Notes under the pieces: model-generated
Told to the model about the DNA's origin: nothing
Databases searched by the model: none
What the model saw: only the letters and a program-made list of their open reading frames with translations
Part shown: piece by piece, positions 1 to 9,080 of the stretch
Position numbering within the stretch: the stretch's first letter is position 1
Layout of the letters: every line of letters starts with the position of its first letter
Made by a program: the position numbers and the translations under genes
DNA from: Pseudomonadota bacterium
GTDB taxonomy: Bacteria > Pseudomonadota > Gammaproteobacteria > Burkholderiales > Rhodocyclaceae
DNA: 40,626 bases
Reading direction: 5' to 3'
NCBI GenBank assembly: GCA_018262095.1
Contig: JAGTRW010000036.1
Span: 1 to 40,626 of the forward strand

Positions 1-109
1 GACGGTCAAGCTGATCAACCCGATCGCCATGGAAGAAGGTCTGCGTTTCGCCATCCGTGAAGGCGGTCGTACCGTCGGCGCCGGCGTCGTTGCCAAGATT
101 ATCGAATAG
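1..109 (+). CDS. tuf: Elongation factor Tu, C-terminal end (partial)
   Basis: The window opens inside a reading frame (first full codon at base 2) that ends with TAG at 107-109. The 35 visible residues read from [17 protein letters not shown] to [10 protein letters not shown], the conserved end of domain III of EF-Tu, the GTPase that delivers aminoacyl-tRNA to the ribosome. Its place directly before rpsJ is the usual end of the str operon (rpsL-rpsG-fusA-tuf) in Betaproteobacteria. The start, G domain and upstream genes lie outside the window. Recognition is by the C-terminal signature only, but this stretch is highly conserved. Confidence 0.95.
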
Positions 110-120
110 TTTATAACTTC

Positions 121-144
121 GGGACAGGGTTACTGCTCTGTCCC
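121..144 (+). other. Hairpin between tuf and rpsJ
   Basis: GGGACAG (121-127) and CTGTCCC (138-144) form a perfect 7-bp stem with a 10-nt loop, 11 bases after the tuf stop. No T-run follows, so this is not a standard intrinsic terminator. It may separate tuf from S10 messages by processing or attenuation, or may simply be an RNA fold in a read-through transcript. Confidence 0.5.
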
Positions 145-164
145 AGCGCTCTTTGGAAAACAAT

Positions 165-476
165 ATGCAAAGCCAGAAAATCCGCATCCGTCTGAAAGCC
201 TTTGATTATCGTCTGATCGATCAGTCGGCGCAGGAAATCGTCGAAACGGCCAAGCGCACTGGCGCCGTGGTTCGTGGCCCGGTTCCTTTGCCGACCCGTA
301 TTCAGCGTTTCGACGTGTTGCGTTCACCGCACGTCAACAAGACTTCGCGTGACCAGTTTGAGATTCGTACCCACCTGCGTTTGATGGACATCATCGATCC
401 GACGGACAAAACCGTCGACGCGCTGATGAAGCTCGATCTGCCGGCTGGGGTCGATGTCGAAATTAAGTTGCAGTAA
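165..476 (+). CDS. rpsJ: 30S ribosomal protein S10
   Basis: This 103-residue protein ([17 protein letters not shown]...) matches S10 in length and sequence throughout, including the exposed-loop region around [22 protein letters not shown]10 sits in the head of the 30S subunit and, as NusE, also joins the NusB antitermination complex. A TTG at 153 would add four residues (MENN), but the ATG at 165 is the family start and has GGAAA about 6 bases upstream. It is the first gene of the S10 operon, 55 bases after tuf. Confidence 0.97.
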   Translation: MQSQKIRIRLKAFDYRLIDQSAQEIVETAKRTGAVVRGPVPLPTRIQRFDVLRSPHVNKTSRDQFEIRTHLRLMDIIDPTDKTVDALMKLDLPAGVDVEIKLQ

Positions 477-497
477 CTGTGTTTAAGCGGCTATAAT
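468..497 (+). promoter_or_regulatory. Putative sigma-70 promoter before rplC
   Basis: A perfect -10 TATAAT lies at 492-497, with a weak -35 TTGCAG (468-473) overlapping the end of rpsJ and an 18-bp spacer. It lies in the only sizeable gap of the first half of the S10 operon (122 bases). It would let rplC and the genes after it be transcribed without rpsJ. Inferred from the motif and its position only. Confidence 0.6.
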
Positions 498-511
498 CGC
501 CGCCTTTCCGC

Positions 512-583
512 GGGTAGCGTCGTGATGTTTACGTTGCGCTACCCATTTTGACTTGTAGCGCTCGCCGGCCAATCGTAGCCGGC
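512..583 (+). promoter_or_regulatory. Structured leader upstream of rplC (two hairpins)
   Basis: GGGTAGCG (512-519) pairs with CGCTACCC (537-544) in a perfect 8-bp stem followed by ATTTT. A second stem, GCCGGC (564-569) with GCCGGC (578-583), ends just before the AGAGGAG ribosome-binding site of rplC. The first stem plus its short T-run could act as a weak terminator or attenuator. In Gammaproteobacteria L4 controls its operon through a structured leader; whether this is an equivalent is a guess. Confidence 0.5.
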
Positions 584-598
584 TAGAGGAGAATAACC

Positions 599-1243
599 AT
601 GAGTCTAGGCCTTGTTGGGCGCAAGGTCGGCATGACGCGCATTTTTACCGATGATGGAACCTCCATCCCGGTCACAGTGCTCGATGTGTCGAACAATCGT
701 GTCGCCCAGATCAAAACGCCTGAAATCGACGGCTATGCCGCGGTTCAGGTGGCATTCGGCAAGCGTCGTCCGTCGCGCGTCACCAAGTCCCTGGCGGGTC
801 ATCTCGCCAAGGCTGGCGTCGAAGCGGGGCACCTGCTTCGCGAGTTTCCGGTTTCCGCCGAGTCGCTCGCTGCTCTTAAACCCGGCGATCAGATCAGTGT
901 TTCGATCTTCGCAGTCGGCCAGAAGGTCGATGTCACCGGTCAGACGATCGGTAAGGGTTTCCAAGGCGCGATCAAGCGCCACCACTTCAAGTCGCAGCGC
1001 GCCACGCACGGCAACTCCGTGTCGCACAATGCGCCAGGTTCGATCGGTATGAACCAGGATCCGGGCCGGGTTTTCCCGGGCAAGCGGATGGCTGGACATC
1101 TGGGTGACGCGCAGCGTACCCAGCAGAACCTTGAGGTCATTCGCATTGATGTCGAACGTCAGTTGTTGTTAGTCAAGGGTGCGGTTCCCGGCTCCAAAGG
1201 CTCGGATTTGATCGTGCATCCTGCAGTCAAGGCGGGGGCATAA
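599..1243 (+). CDS. rplC: 50S ribosomal protein L3
   Basis: A 214-residue L3, one of the first proteins to bind 23S rRNA; its long extension reaches towards the peptidyl-transferase centre. Visible family blocks are [13 protein letters not shown] at the start, [13 protein letters not shown] in the middle, and [14 protein letters not shown]. The last keeps the glutamine equivalent to E. coli Gln150, the site methylated by PrmB. The start has a strong AGAGGAG site 6-7 bases upstream. The stop TAA shares its last base with the rplD start, so translation of the two is coupled. Confidence 0.98.
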   Translation: MSLGLVGRKVGMTRIFTDDGTSIPVTVLDVSNNRVAQIKTPEIDGYAAVQVAFGKRRPSRVTKSLAGHLAKAGVEAGHLLREFPVSAESLAALKPGDQISVSIFAVGQKVDVTGQTIGKGFQGAIKRHHFKSQRATHGNSVSHNAPGSIGMNQDPGRVFPGKRMAGHLGDAQRTQQNLEVIRIDVERQLLLVKGAVPGSKGSDLIVHPAVKAGA

Positions 1244-1863
1244 TGGAACTCAAACTGATTAACGAGCAAGGCCAGGAAGCCAGTCGTCTGGAAGCGTCGG
1301 ATGTGCTGTTCGGTCGTGAATACAACGAGTCGCTGATCCACCAGGTCGTCGTCGCCTATCAGGCCAACGCGCGCAGCGGTAACCGTGCGCAGAAGGACCG
1401 CGAGCAGGTCAAGCACACCACCGCTAAGCCCTTCCGCCAAAAAGGTACGGGTCGGGCGCGTGCCGGTATGTCGTCGTCGCCGCTGTGGCGTGGGGGCGGT
1501 CGGATTTTCCCGAATTCGCCGGACGAGAATTTCACCCAGAAGCTCAACAAGAAGATGTACCGCGCCGGTATGGCGTCGATTCTTTCGCAGCTGGCGCGTG
1601 AAGACCGCCTGGCCGTGGTCGACAGCATTGCTGTCGATGCGCCGAAGACCAAGCTCTTTGCGCAGAAAATCAAGAGCATGGGTTACGACTCGGTGTTGGT
1701 GATCATCGATAGCCTCGATGAGAACGTCTATCTGGCTTCGCGCAACCTGCCCAACGTGCTGGTTCTTGAAGTCAATGAAGCCGACCCGGTGTCACTGATC
1801 CGCTTCCCGAAGGTGCTCATCACCAAGAGCGCACTCGCCAAGTTCGAGGAGATCCTGGGATGA
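1243..1863 (+). CDS. rplD: 50S ribosomal protein L4
   Basis: A 206-residue L4 ([20 protein letters not shown]...), which binds 23S rRNA and lines the exit tunnel with its extended loop. The loop is recognisable as [22 protein letters not shown] around residues 65-87. In gammaproteobacteria L4 also represses the S10 operon; no direct evidence for that is visible here beyond the structured leader before rplC. It overlaps rplC by one base and rplW by four (ATGA), typical of tight translational coupling. Confidence 0.98.
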   Translation: MELKLINEQGQEASRLEASDVLFGREYNESLIHQVVVAYQANARSGNRAQKDREQVKHTTAKPFRQKGTGRARAGMSSSPLWRGGGRIFPNSPDENFTQKLNKKMYRAGMASILSQLAREDRLAVVDSIAVDAPKTKLFAQKIKSMGYDSVLVIIDSLDENVYLASRNLPNVLVLEVNEADPVSLIRFPKVLITKSALAKFEEILG

Positions 1864-2162
1864 ACCAACAACGTCTAATGCAAGTGTTGCTTGCGCCGCA
1901 GATCTCCGAAAAGGCGACCTATGTGGCTGACAAGAACGAGCAGGTCGTCTTTCGCGTCGCGTCCGACGCGACCAAGCCTGAAGTCAAAGCGGCGGTCGAA
2001 TTGCTGTTCAAGGTTGGCGTCGAGTCGGTACAGATCGCCAACGTCAAGGGCAAGCAGAAGAAATTCGGTCGCTTCATGGGCAGCCGAAATAACTGGAAAA
2101 AGGCGTACGTCTGCCTCAAGCCAGGTCAGGAAATCAATTTTGTTGATGGAGGTGTTGCGTAA
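1860..2162 (+). CDS. rplW: 50S ribosomal protein L23
   Basis: A 100-residue L23 ([20 protein letters not shown]...). L23 lies at the mouth of the exit tunnel and is the docking site for trigger factor and SRP. The family blocks PQISEKAT at the N terminus and [20 protein letters not shown] near the end are present. It overlaps rplD by 4 bases and shares one base with rplB (TAATG). Confidence 0.98.
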   Translation: MNQQRLMQVLLAPQISEKATYVADKNEQVVFRVASDATKPEVKAAVELLFKVGVESVQIANVKGKQKKFGRFMGSRNNWKKAYVCLKPGQEINFVDGGVA

Positions 2163-2989
2163 TGGCACTCGTCAAAGTCAAACCAACATCGCCTGGCCGT
2201 CGCTCGGTAGTCAAGGTCGTCAATGCGGATCTGCACAAGGGCAAGCCCTTCGCCGCACTGGTTGAGTCACAGTCGAAGCATGCCGGTCGCAACAACAATG
2301 GCCACATCACGACGCGTCACCAGGGTGGTGGTCACAAGCAGCACTACCGCATGATCGACTTCAAGCGCACCAAGGACGCGATTCCGGCCAAGGTCGAGCG
2401 TCTCGAATACGATCCGAATCGTACCGCCAACATCGCGTTGCTGCTTTATGCAGACGGCGAGCGGCGTTATGTGATTGCGCACAAGGGTATGGTCGTTGGC
2501 CAGCAGGTGCTCAGCGGCGCCGAGGCGCCGATCAAGTCGGGCAACGCCTTGCCGATTCGCAACATCCCGGTGGGTACGACGATTCACTGCATCGAGATGA
2601 TCCCCGGCAAGGGCGCCCAGCTGGCGCGTTCGGCCGGAACTTCGGCACAACTGCTGGCGCGCGAAGGGGTTTACGCTCAGGTTCGCTTGCGCTCCGGTGA
2701 AATCCGTCGCGTGCATGTCGAGTGCCGTGCAACGATCGGCGAAGTGGGCAATGAGGAACACAGCCTGCGTTCGATCGGCAAGGCCGGTGCCAATCGCTGG
2801 CGTGGTATTCGTCCGACCGTTCGCGGTGTGGTGATGAACCCATGTGATCACCCGCACGGTGGTGGTGAAGGCAAGACTGCGGCTGGTATGCATCCGGTCA
2901 GCCCGTGGGGTACCAAGACCAAGGGTTATCGTACTCGCAGCAACAAGCGCACGACTTCGATGATCGTGCAGCGCCGTCACAAACGCTAA
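2162..2989 (+). CDS. rplB: 50S ribosomal protein L2
   Basis: A full-length 275-residue L2, a core 23S-binding protein needed for subunit association and peptidyl-transferase activity. The C-terminal block around residues 224-240 carries the near-invariant [18 protein letters not shown], including the histidine region tied to activity. The N-terminal half shows the OB-fold region with [14 protein letters not shown]. It begins on the last base of the rplW stop codon. Confidence 0.98.
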   Translation: MALVKVKPTSPGRRSVVKVVNADLHKGKPFAALVESQSKHAGRNNNGHITTRHQGGGHKQHYRMIDFKRTKDAIPAKVERLEYDPNRTANIALLLYADGERRYVIAHKGMVVGQQVLSGAEAPIKSGNALPIRNIPVGTTIHCIEMIPGKGAQLARSAGTSAQLLAREGVYAQVRLRSGEIRRVHVECRATIGEVGNEEHSLRSIGKAGANRWRGIRPTVRGVVMNPCDHPHGGGEGKTAAGMHPVSPWGTKTKGYRTRSNKRTTSMIVQRRHKR

Positions 2990-3002
2990 GGGATAGAGAA
3001 CT

Positions 3003-3278
3003 ATGGGACGTTCCGTAAAAAAGGGCCCGTTTGTCGATGCCCATCTGATAAAGAAAATCGGTGCTGTGCGTGCGACGAGCGATAAGCGCCCGATCAAGAC
3101 GTGGTCGCGCCGTTCGACAGTGTTGCCGGACTTTGTTGGTCTGACGATTGCCGTGCATAACGGCAAGCAGCACATTCCGGTGTATGTCACCGAAAACATG
3201 GTCGGCCACAAGCTCGGCGAGTTTTCACTGACCCGCACGTTCAAGGGCCACACCGCCGGCAAGAAGGCGAAGAAGTAA
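3003..3278 (+). CDS. rpsS: 30S ribosomal protein S19
   Basis: A 91-residue S19 ([15 protein letters not shown]...), which forms a complex with S13 in the 30S head near the A site. The conserved [20 protein letters not shown] and [16 protein letters not shown] blocks are present. A GGGATAGAG ribosome-binding site sits upstream in a 13-base gap after rplB. Confidence 0.98.
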   Translation: MGRSVKKGPFVDAHLIKKIGAVRATSDKRPIKTWSRRSTVLPDFVGLTIAVHNGKQHIPVYVTENMVGHKLGEFSLTRTFKGHTAGKKAKK

Positions 3279-3288
3279 AGGAATGGAT

Positions 3289-3618
3289 ATGGAAACTCGT
3301 GCTATTTTGCGCGGCGTTCGGTTGTCGGACCAAAAGGGTCGACTGGTAGCCGACCAGATCCGCGGCCTGCCGGTGGATAAGGCGCTCAGCATCCTGACGT
3401 TCAGCCCGAAAAAAGGCGCTGAAATCATCAAGAAGGTGCTTGAGTCGGCGATCGCCAATGCCGAACATAACGATGGAGCTGATATCGACGAGCTGAAGGT
3501 GAAAACCATCTTCGTTGAAAAAGGCATGGTGCTCAAGCGCTTTACGGCGCGCGCCAAAGGACGTGGCAATCGGATCGTCAAGCCGACCTGCCATATCTTC
3601 CTGACCGTCGGAAACTGA
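3289..3618 (+). CDS. rplV: 50S ribosomal protein L22
   Basis: L22 of 109 residues ([19 protein letters not shown]...); it shapes the exit tunnel, and its beta-hairpin tip (near [16 protein letters not shown]) is where macrolide-resistance changes occur in the family. Two in-frame ATGs exist, at 3283 and 3289. AAAGGA (3277-3282) would touch the first but stands 6 bases before the second, and the family begins MET, so 3289 is chosen. Four-gene context rpsS-rplV-rpsC-rplP is standard. Confidence 0.96.
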   Translation: METRAILRGVRLSDQKGRLVADQIRGLPVDKALSILTFSPKKGAEIIKKVLESAIANAEHNDGADIDELKVKTIFVEKGMVLKRFTARAKGRGNRIVKPTCHIFLTVGN

Positions 3619-3627
3619 GGAAAAACA

Positions 3628-4479
3628 ATGGGACAGAAGATTCATCCGACTGGTTTTCGCCTGGCAGTCACCCGTGACTGGTCTTCGCGTTGGTACGCCA
3701 ACAGCAAGAACTTCGCCGGGATGCTCAACGAAGACGTACAGGTTCGTGATTACCTCAAGAAGAAGCTGAAGCACGCCTCGGTTGGCCGTGTGCTGATCGA
3801 GCGCCCGGCCAAGAATGCCCGCGTCACCATCTTCTCGGCACGCCCTGGCGTGGTTATCGGCAAGAAGGGCGAAGACATCGATCATCTGCGCTCGGCTCTG
3901 CAGAAGATCATGGGCGTTCCGGTTCATGTCAGTATCGAGGAAATTCGCAAGCCTGAGCTCGATGCTCAACTGATTGCCGACTCGATCACGCAGCAGCTCG
4001 AGAAGCGCATCATGTTCCGCCGCGCCATGAAGCGCGCCATGCAAAATGCCATGCGTCTGGGTGCTCAGGGCATCAAGATCATGAGCTCGGGGCGTCTCAA
4101 CGGCGCCGAAATTGCGCGTCGCGAATGGTACCGTGAAGGCCGCGTGCCGCTGCATACCATGCGCGCTGATATCGATTACGCGACGTCCGAAGCGCTGACG
4201 ACCTACGGTCTGATCGGCGTCAAAGTGTGGGTGTTCAAGGGCGAGATTCTGAATCGCAATGAACAGCCTGCGGTGACGCCAGATGCCGCGCCGGCTGATG
4301 ATTCGCGCAAGCCGCGTCGCGTTGCCCGGCCCGCTGCTGCTGATGGTGCCGAGAAGCCCAAAAGCCGCCCGGTGAAGGCCGATGCGGGGACGACTACCGA
4401 CGCCGCTGTGCCTGCTGAAGGCAAGGCGCCGGCAAAACGAGTGAGAAAGGCAGGAACGACTGATGCTGCAGCCAGCTAG
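3628..4479 (+). CDS. rpsC: 30S ribosomal protein S3 with a long C-terminal tail
   Basis: S3 lies at the mRNA entry tunnel of the 30S head. The KH domain is visible with its [12 protein letters not shown] loop near residues 74-85, and the core ends with [11 protein letters not shown] at residue 208. After that come 75 residues rich in Ala, Pro, Lys and Asp, compared with about 25 in E. coli S3 (233 residues in total). The tail is low-complexity and probably disordered. The last 17 bases overlap the start of rplP in another frame, so the tail cannot be a simple read-through artefact without also affecting rplP. Confidence 0.97.
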   Translation: MGQKIHPTGFRLAVTRDWSSRWYANSKNFAGMLNEDVQVRDYLKKKLKHASVGRVLIERPAKNARVTIFSARPGVVIGKKGEDIDHLRSALQKIMGVPVHVSIEEIRKPELDAQLIADSITQQLEKRIMFRRAMKRAMQNAMRLGAQGIKIMSSGRLNGAEIARREWYREGRVPLHTMRADIDYATSEALTTYGLIGVKVWVFKGEILNRNEQPAVTPDAAPADDSRKPRRVARPAAADGAEKPKSRPVKADAGTTTDAAVPAEGKAPAKRVRKAGTTDAAAS

Positions 4480-4876
4480 AAGAAAATACCGCAAAGAGCA
4501 GAAGGGCCGCAATACCGGCCTGGCGACGCGCGGCGCCAAAGTGAGTTTTGGTGAGTTCGGCCTCAAGGCAATCGGCCGCGGACGCCTGACTGCGCGTCAG
4601 ATCGAAGCGGCGCGTCGTGCCATGACGCGTCACATCAAGCGCGGTGGTCGGATCTGGATTCGCATTTTCCCCGACAAGCCAATTTCGAAAAAGCCGGCCG
4701 AAGTGCGGATGGGTAACGGTAAGGGTAATCCGGAATACTACGTGGCCGAAATTCAGCCGGGCAAGGTGCTTTACGAGATGGATGGTGTCGATGAGGTGTT
4801 GGCTCGTGAAGCCTTCGCTCTCGCGGCGGCCAAGCTCCCGATCCCGACGACTTTCGTCACGCGAATGGTAGGTTGA
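4463..4876 (+). CDS. rplP: 50S ribosomal protein L16
   Basis: A 137-residue L16 starting with the near-invariant [19 protein letters not shown]. It helps position A-site tRNA on the 50S subunit. The block [22 protein letters not shown], containing the arginine region hydroxylated in some bacteria, is present. Its start lies 17 bases inside the end of rpsC, an unusually long overlap for this operon, and implies that L16 translation is coupled to S3. Confidence 0.98.
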   Translation: MLQPARRKYRKEQKGRNTGLATRGAKVSFGEFGLKAIGRGRLTARQIEAARRAMTRHIKRGGRIWIRIFPDKPISKKPAEVRMGNGKGNPEYYVAEIQPGKVLYEMDGVDEVLAREAFALAAAKLPIPTTFVTRMVG

Positions 4877-4878
4877 TC

Positions 4879-5073
4879 ATGAAAGCCAGTGAACTCAGAG
4901 CAAAAAGCGTCGACGAGCTGAACAAGGAGCTGCTTGATCTGCTCAAGGCGCAGTTCGGCCTGCGCATGCAGATTGCAACCCAGCAGTTGACCAACCACAG
5001 CCAGATCGGCAAGGTGCGTCGCGACATCGCGCGCGTGCGCACCCTTCTTCGTGAAAAGGCGGTAAAACAATGA
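4879..5073 (+). CDS. rpmC: 50S ribosomal protein L29
   Basis: A 64-residue L29 ([19 protein letters not shown]...), a two-helix protein near the tunnel exit beside L23. The frame is open from a TTG at 4873 inside rplP, but the ATG at 4879 matches the family start and has GTAGG 6 bases upstream. It overlaps rpsQ by 4 bases. Confidence 0.97.
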   Translation: MKASELRAKSVDELNKELLDLLKAQFGLRMQIATQQLTNHSQIGKVRRDIARVRTLLREKAVKQ

Positions 5074-5333
5074 GCGAAACGACTAGCAAGCGTACGCTGA
5101 TCGGCCGTGTTGTGAGCGACAAGATGGACAAGACCGTGACGGTCTTGATCGAACGTCGTGTCAAACACCCGATGTACGACAAGATTATCGTGCGTTCGAG
5201 CAAGTACCACGCACATAACGAAAATGATGAAGCGAAAGCTGGCGACCTGGTTGAAATTCAGGAGTGTCGCCCGCTGGCAAAGACCAAGGCTTGGGTTGTC
5301 ACCAAGCTGCTAGAGAAGGCTGTTGCGATTTAA
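5070..5333 (+). CDS. rpsQ: 30S ribosomal protein S17
   Basis: An 87-residue S17 (OB fold), an early 16S rRNA-binding protein. The family signature from [20 protein letters not shown] to [21 protein letters not shown] is complete. It is the last gene of the S10 operon; a gap of 128 bases with promoter and hairpin signals follows before rplN. Confidence 0.98.
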   Translation: MSETTSKRTLIGRVVSDKMDKTVTVLIERRVKHPMYDKIIVRSSKYHAHNENDEAKAGDLVEIQECRPLAKTKAWVVTKLLEKAVAI

Positions 5334-5336
5334 AGC

Positions 5337-5375
5337 TTGCCTTTTCTAGGAAAGAGGCTATAATCCTCTTTTTTT
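5337..5375 (+). promoter_or_regulatory. spc-operon promoter overlapping a terminator-like hairpin
   Basis: -35 TTGCCT (5337-5342), a 16-bp spacer and a perfect -10 TATAAT (5359-5364) precede rplN, where E. coli has the spc promoter. The -10 lies in the loop of a perfect hairpin: AAAGAGG (5351-5357), loop CTATAAT, CCTCTTT (5365-5371), followed by four more T (seven T in a row from 5369). The hairpin and T-run have the form of an intrinsic terminator for transcripts arriving from the S10 operon. The same DNA may therefore end one operon and start the next. Confidence 0.65.
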
Positions 5376-5379
5376 CGCG

Positions 5380-5401
5380 CCCGGCTATTCTCTTGGCCGG
5401 G
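5380..5401 (+). other. Hairpin in the rplN leader
   Basis: CCCGGC (5380-5385) and GCCGGG (5396-5401) form a 6-bp stem with a 10-nt loop inside the transcribed leader of the spc operon. It resembles in position the GCCGGC hairpin ahead of rplC. A function in autogenous control is only a possibility. Confidence 0.4.
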
Positions 5402-5461
5402 TGTTTCTTCCCTTACGGGTTCCAAGACTGACCGCAGTAGCGGGATAAGTTGGAGAGTTAG

Positions 5462-5830
5462 ATGATTCAGATGCAGACGGTTCTGGACGTCGCCGATAAT
5501 ACCGGTGCCCGTTCAGTGATGTGTATCAAGGTGCTGGGCGGCTCTAAGCGTCGCTATGCCAGCGTTGGCGATATCATCAAAGTAAGTATCAAGGATGCCG
5601 CGCCGCGTGGTCGTGTCAAAAAAGGCGACGTTTATAGCGCTGTGGTGGTTCGCACAGCCAAGGGCGTTCGTCGTCCGGACGGCTCTTTGGTTAAATTCGA
5701 CAACAATGCGGCGGTGCTCCTCAATAACAAGTTGGAGCCAATTGGCACGCGTATCTTTGGGCCGGTTACCCGCGAATTGCGCGGCGAGCGGTTCATGAAG
5801 ATCGTGTCGCTGGCGCCCGAAGTGCTGTAA
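5462..5830 (+). CDS. rplN: 50S ribosomal protein L14
   Basis: A 122-residue L14 ([19 protein letters not shown]...), located at the subunit interface and contacting 16S rRNA helix 14. The conserved CIKVLGG and [17 protein letters not shown] blocks are present. First gene of the spc operon, with a TTGGAGAGTT ribosome-binding region and its own promoter upstream. Confidence 0.98.
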   Translation: MIQMQTVLDVADNTGARSVMCIKVLGGSKRRYASVGDIIKVSIKDAAPRGRVKKGDVYSAVVVRTAKGVRRPDGSLVKFDNNAAVLLNNKLEPIGTRIFGPVTRELRGERFMKIVSLAPEVL

Positions 5831-5839
5831 GGGGCGATC

Positions 5840-6157
5840 ATGGATAAGATTCGTAAGGGCGACGAAATCGTCGTCATCGCCGGCAAGGACAAGGGCAAGC
5901 GCGGGACGATAGTTACCCGTGTGGATGCCGAGCATGTCGTGGTTGAAGGCGTTAATCGCGTCAAGAAGCACGTCAAGCCAAACCCGGTCAAGGGCGTGGT
6001 TGGTGGTGTAGTCGATAAGGACATGCCGCTGCACGTTTCCAATGTTTCGCTCTACAACCCGACGACTCAGAAGGCTGATCGCGTCGGCTTCAAGCAGCTT
6101 GAGGACGGCACGAAAGTGCGCATCTTCAGGTCGAGCGGCGAACAGGTTGGGGCCTAA
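5840..6157 (+). CDS. rplX: 50S ribosomal protein L24
   Basis: A 105-residue L24, an assembly-initiator protein of the 50S subunit. The KOW motif is clear near the N terminus ([19 protein letters not shown]). Nine bases separate it from rplN and nine from rplE, and GGGGCGATC before its ATG supplies the ribosome-binding site. Confidence 0.98.
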   Translation: MDKIRKGDEIVVIAGKDKGKRGTIVTRVDAEHVVVEGVNRVKKHVKPNPVKGVVGGVVDKDMPLHVSNVSLYNPTTQKADRVGFKQLEDGTKVRIFRSSGEQVGA

Positions 6158-6166
6158 GGAGCGATC

Positions 6167-6706
6167 ATGGCGCGTTTGTTAGATTTTTACAAAAACACGG
6201 TGGTGCAGGAATTGACCGCGAAGTTCGGCTACAAGTCGAACATGGAAGTTCCGCGTATCACCAAGATTACCCTGAACATGGGTGTGGGCGAAGCGGTTGC
6301 TGACAAGAAAGTGCTTGAGCACGCTGTCGGCGACATGACCAAGATCGCCGGTCAGAAGCCGGTGGTGACCAAGTCACGCAAGTCGATTGCCGGCTTCAAG
6401 ATTCGTGATGGTTACCCGATTGGCTGCATGGTGACCCTGCGCGGACCGCGCATGTTCGAGTTTCTCGATCGCCTGGTGACGGTGGCGTTGCCGCGTGTTC
6501 GCGACTTTCGCGGCATCTCGGGCAAGGGATTTGATGGCCGTGGAAATTACAACATGGGCGTCAAGGAACAGATTATCTTCCCGGAAATCGAGTACGACAA
6601 AATTGATGCGTTGCGTGGTATGAACATTAGCGTCACCACTACCGCTAAAACCGATGATGAAGCGCGTGCATTGCTCGGCGCCTTCAAATTCCCGTTCAAA
6701 AACTGA
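6167..6706 (+). CDS. rplE: 50S ribosomal protein L5
   Basis: A 179-residue L5, which with L18 carries 5S rRNA into the central protuberance and contacts P-site tRNA. Family blocks seen: [34 protein letters not shown], and [19 protein letters not shown]. Length is normal. An AAGGAGCGATC site precedes the ATG. Confidence 0.98.
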   Translation: MARLLDFYKNTVVQELTAKFGYKSNMEVPRITKITLNMGVGEAVADKKVLEHAVGDMTKIAGQKPVVTKSRKSIAGFKIRDGYPIGCMVTLRGPRMFEFLDRLVTVALPRVRDFRGISGKGFDGRGNYNMGVKEQIIFPEIEYDKIDALRGMNISVTTTAKTDDEARALLGAFKFPFKN

Positions 6707-6713
6707 GGCGAAT

Positions 6714-7019
6714 ATGGCGAAACTTGCACTGATCAACCGCAACGAAAAGCGGCGCAAGACGATCGAAAAATACGCCGCAAAGCGTGCTGACCTGGTTGCC
6801 GTCGTTAATGACGCCAGCCGGACCGATGAAGAGCGCTTTGAGGCTCGTCTGAAGTTTCAAGCATTGCCGCGGAATTCGAGCCCGGTTCGTCTGCGTAACC
6901 GTTGCAAGCTGACTGGTCGTCCGCGCGGCGTTTATCGCAAATTCGGTTTGGGTCGGAGCAAGTTGCGTGATTTCGTTATGCGCGGCGAAGTCCCTGGTAT
7001 GACCAAGGCTAGCTGGTAA
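6714..7019 (+). CDS. rpsN: 30S ribosomal protein S14 (zinc-free form)
   Basis: A 101-residue S14 of the long, zinc-free type: it starts [15 protein letters not shown] and has a single cysteine (in [19 protein letters not shown]) in place of the two CxxC pairs of the short zinc form. It belongs to the 30S head. The frame stays open upstream into rplE, but the ATG at 6714 is the family start, preceded by TGAGGCGA. Confidence 0.97.
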   Translation: MAKLALINRNEKRRKTIEKYAAKRADLVAVVNDASRTDEERFEARLKFQALPRNSSPVRLRNRCKLTGRPRGVYRKFGLGRSKLRDFVMRGEVPGMTKASW

Positions 7020-7034
7020 GCAGGAGAGAACGAT

Positions 7035-7430
7035 ATGAGTATGAGCGATCCGATCAGCGATATGCTGACACGCATCCGCAATGCCCAGATGGCAAGCAAG
7101 GCGTCAGTCGCCATGCCGTCTTCGAAGGTGAAAATTGCGATTGTCAAAGTGCTTCAGGACGAGGGTTATGTTGAGGACTACACCGTTCGTGAAAACGACG
7201 GTAAGCCGACCCTTGAAATCGGGCTGAAGTATTACGCAGGGCGTCCTGTGATCGAGCGCATCGACCGCGTGTCGAAGCCGGGTCTGCGTATTTACAAGGG
7301 CGCTGATGATATTCCGCGTGTGATGAATGGCCTTGGGGTAGCGATTGTATCGACGCCCAAAGGTGTGATGACCGACCGCAAAGCCCGCGCCAGCAACACC
7401 GGCGGCGAAGTGCTCTGCATCGTCGCGTAA
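7035..7430 (+). CDS. rpsH: 30S ribosomal protein S8
   Basis: A 131-residue S8 starting [19 protein letters not shown]8 binds the central domain of 16S rRNA and, in E. coli, represses the spc operon by binding its mRNA near rplE. The C-terminal [20 protein letters not shown] block is present. CAGGAGAG precedes the start. Confidence 0.98.
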   Translation: MSMSDPISDMLTRIRNAQMASKASVAMPSSKVKIAIVKVLQDEGYVEDYTVRENDGKPTLEIGLKYYAGRPVIERIDRVSKPGLRIYKGADDIPRVMNGLGVAIVSTPKGVMTDRKARASNTGGEVLCIVA

Positions 7431-7439
7431 GGGGTAACT

Positions 7440-7973
7440 ATGTCCCGCGTTGCAAAGAATCCAATTGTTCTGCCCCAGGGCGTCGAAGTTGCCTTGAGCG
7501 CGGAAGTGATCTCCGTCAAGGGGCCGTTGGGAGCGATTACTTTTGCTGCCAACCCGGCTGTGACGGTCGAGAAGCAAGACGGCGCGCTGGTGTGCAAGGC
7601 CGTCGAAGGTGCCGCTAACGCCGATGCGCTGTCCGGCACGGTGCGCGCCATCGTCGCTAATATGGTGGCCGGAGTTAGCAAGGGTTTCGAGCGCAGGCTC
7701 AACCTTGTTGGCGTTGGTTATCGAGCTGCGGCTGCCGGCGATGTGCTCAATCTGACTCTGGGTTTTTCCCATCCGGTCGCGCACAAGATGCCTGCCGGGG
7801 TCAAGTGCGAGACGCCAAGTCAGACCGAGATCGTGATCAAGGGTGTGGACAAGCAACAAGTCGGTCAGGTGGCGGCTGAAATCCGCGCCTATCGCAAGCC
7901 GGAGCCTTACAAGGGCAAGGGTGTGCGTTATTCCGACGAAGTGATTGTCCTCAAGGAAACGAAGAAGAAGTAA
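7440..7973 (+). CDS. rplF: 50S ribosomal protein L6
   Basis: A 177-residue L6 with its duplicated fold; it lies near the sarcin-ricin loop and the factor-binding site. Conserved points: [17 protein letters not shown] at the start, LVGVGYRAA in the middle, and the C-terminal [16 protein letters not shown]. The gap to rpsH is nine bases and contains the GGGGTAA ribosome-binding site. Confidence 0.98.
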   Translation: MSRVAKNPIVLPQGVEVALSAEVISVKGPLGAITFAANPAVTVEKQDGALVCKAVEGAANADALSGTVRAIVANMVAGVSKGFERRLNLVGVGYRAAAAGDVLNLTLGFSHPVAHKMPAGVKCETPSQTEIVIKGVDKQQVGQVAAEIRAYRKPEPYKGKGVRYSDEVIVLKETKKK

Positions 7974-7983
7974 GGGTCGATAA

Positions 7984-8340
7984 ATGATTGCCAAGAACCA
8001 GGCGCGGTTGCGCAGAGCCCGTAAAACCCGGGCCAAGATTGCCGAACTGAAAGTATTGCGCTTGTCGGTGCATCGCACTAACAGCCACATCTATGCCCAG
8101 GTGTTTTCATCCTGTGGTTCAAAAGTGTTGGCGTCGGCGTCCTCGTTGGAGCCTGAAGTGCGCAAGGAACTCACCAACGGTGGAAACACCGCTGCCGCAA
8201 CGGTGGTCGGTAAGTTGATCGCCGAGCGTGCCAAGACAGCTGGAATCGAGCAAGTTGCGTTCGATCGCGGCGGCTTCCAGTACCACGGGCGTGTTAAAGC
8301 GCTGGCTGAAGCTGCGCGTGAAGCTGGTCTGAAGTTCTGA
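7984..8340 (+). CDS. rplR: 50S ribosomal protein L18
   Basis: A 118-residue L18, a 5S rRNA-binding protein acting with L5 and L25. The basic N terminus ([14 protein letters not shown]), [16 protein letters not shown] and the C-terminal [24 protein letters not shown] all match the family. Confidence 0.98.
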   Translation: MIAKNQARLRRARKTRAKIAELKVLRLSVHRTNSHIYAQVFSSCGSKVLASASSLEPEVRKELTNGGNTAAATVVGKLIAERAKTAGIEQVAFDRGGFQYHGRVKALAEAAREAGLKF

Positions 8341-8368
8341 TCAGCCCGAAAACGGATTGGAGTAAGTA

Positions 8369-8893
8369 ATGGCTAAACCTCAAGGTAGGAAACCGCAGCA
8401 AGCCGAAAAGCCTGACGACGGCATGCGCGAGAAGATGATATCGATCAACCGCGTCACGAAAGTGGTGAAGGGCGGTCGTATCCTCGGTTTTGCAGCGCTG
8501 ACTGTTGTTGGTGACGGTGATGGACGCGTCGGCATGGGCAAGGGCAAGTCCCGCGAAGTGCCGGTGGCGGTTCAGAAGGCTATGGAAGAAGCCCGTCGCA
8601 AGATGGTCAAGATCAGCCTCAAGAGCGGTACCTTGCACCACACTGTTTTCGGTCGGCACGGCGCGTCGGTGGTGATGATGCAACCGGCTCCCGAAGGTAC
8701 GGGGGTTATCGCCGGCGGCGCCATGCGCGCGGTCTTCGAAGTGATGGGAATGACCAACGTGGTGGCCAAGGCACACGGTTCGACCAATCCTTACAACATC
8801 GTTCGCGCCACGATCAATGGCCTGCAGGCGATGAACACACCGTCTGAAATCGCGGCCAAACGCGGCAAGTCGGTCGAAGAGCTCCTGGGGTAA
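8369..8893 (+). CDS. rpsE: 30S ribosomal protein S5
   Basis: A 174-residue S5, part of the mRNA entry site and a determinant of decoding accuracy. The S5 RNA-binding domain includes [25 protein letters not shown], a region where spectinomycin-resistance changes occur in the family. The C-terminal half carries [18 protein letters not shown] and the [13 protein letters not shown] block. It starts [11 protein letters not shown], and TTGGAGTAAG precedes the ATG. Confidence 0.98.
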   Translation: MAKPQGRKPQQAEKPDDGMREKMISINRVTKVVKGGRILGFAALTVVGDGDGRVGMGKGKSREVPVAVQKAMEEARRKMVKISLKSGTLHHTVFGRHGASVVMMQPAPEGTGVIAGGAMRAVFEVMGMTNVVAKAHGSTNPYNIVRATINGLQAMNTPSEIAAKRGKSVEELLG

Positions 8894-8896
8894 GTC

Positions 8897-9079
8897 ATGG
8901 CTGACAAGAAAATCAAGGTAACGCTCGTCAAGAGCCTCATCGGCACCAAGCAGTCGCACCGTGCGACGGTTCGTGGTTTGGGCCTGCGCCGTCTGAACAG
9001 CAGCTCGGAGTTGGAAGACACCCCGGCGGTTCGCGGAATGATTAACAAGGTTTCATACCTTCTGAAATGTGAGGGCTAA
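8897..9079 (+). CDS. rpmD: 50S ribosomal protein L30
   Basis: A 60-residue L30 ([21 protein letters not shown]...), a small ferredoxin-like fold protein of the 50S subunit. The block [16 protein letters not shown] is the family signature. It follows rpsE by three bases and is followed by rplO after one base. Confidence 0.97.
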   Translation: MADKKIKVTLVKSLIGTKQSHRATVRGLGLRRLNSSSELEDTPAVRGMINKVSYLLKCEG

Positions 9080-9080
9080 G

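Noticed and set aside
3241-4566. A 441-codon open frame on the minus strand opposite rpsS-rplV-rpsC-rplP
   Set aside because: It is the shadow of strongly conserved ribosomal genes, has no ribosome-binding site and no recognisable protein content; high GC makes long antisense frames common.
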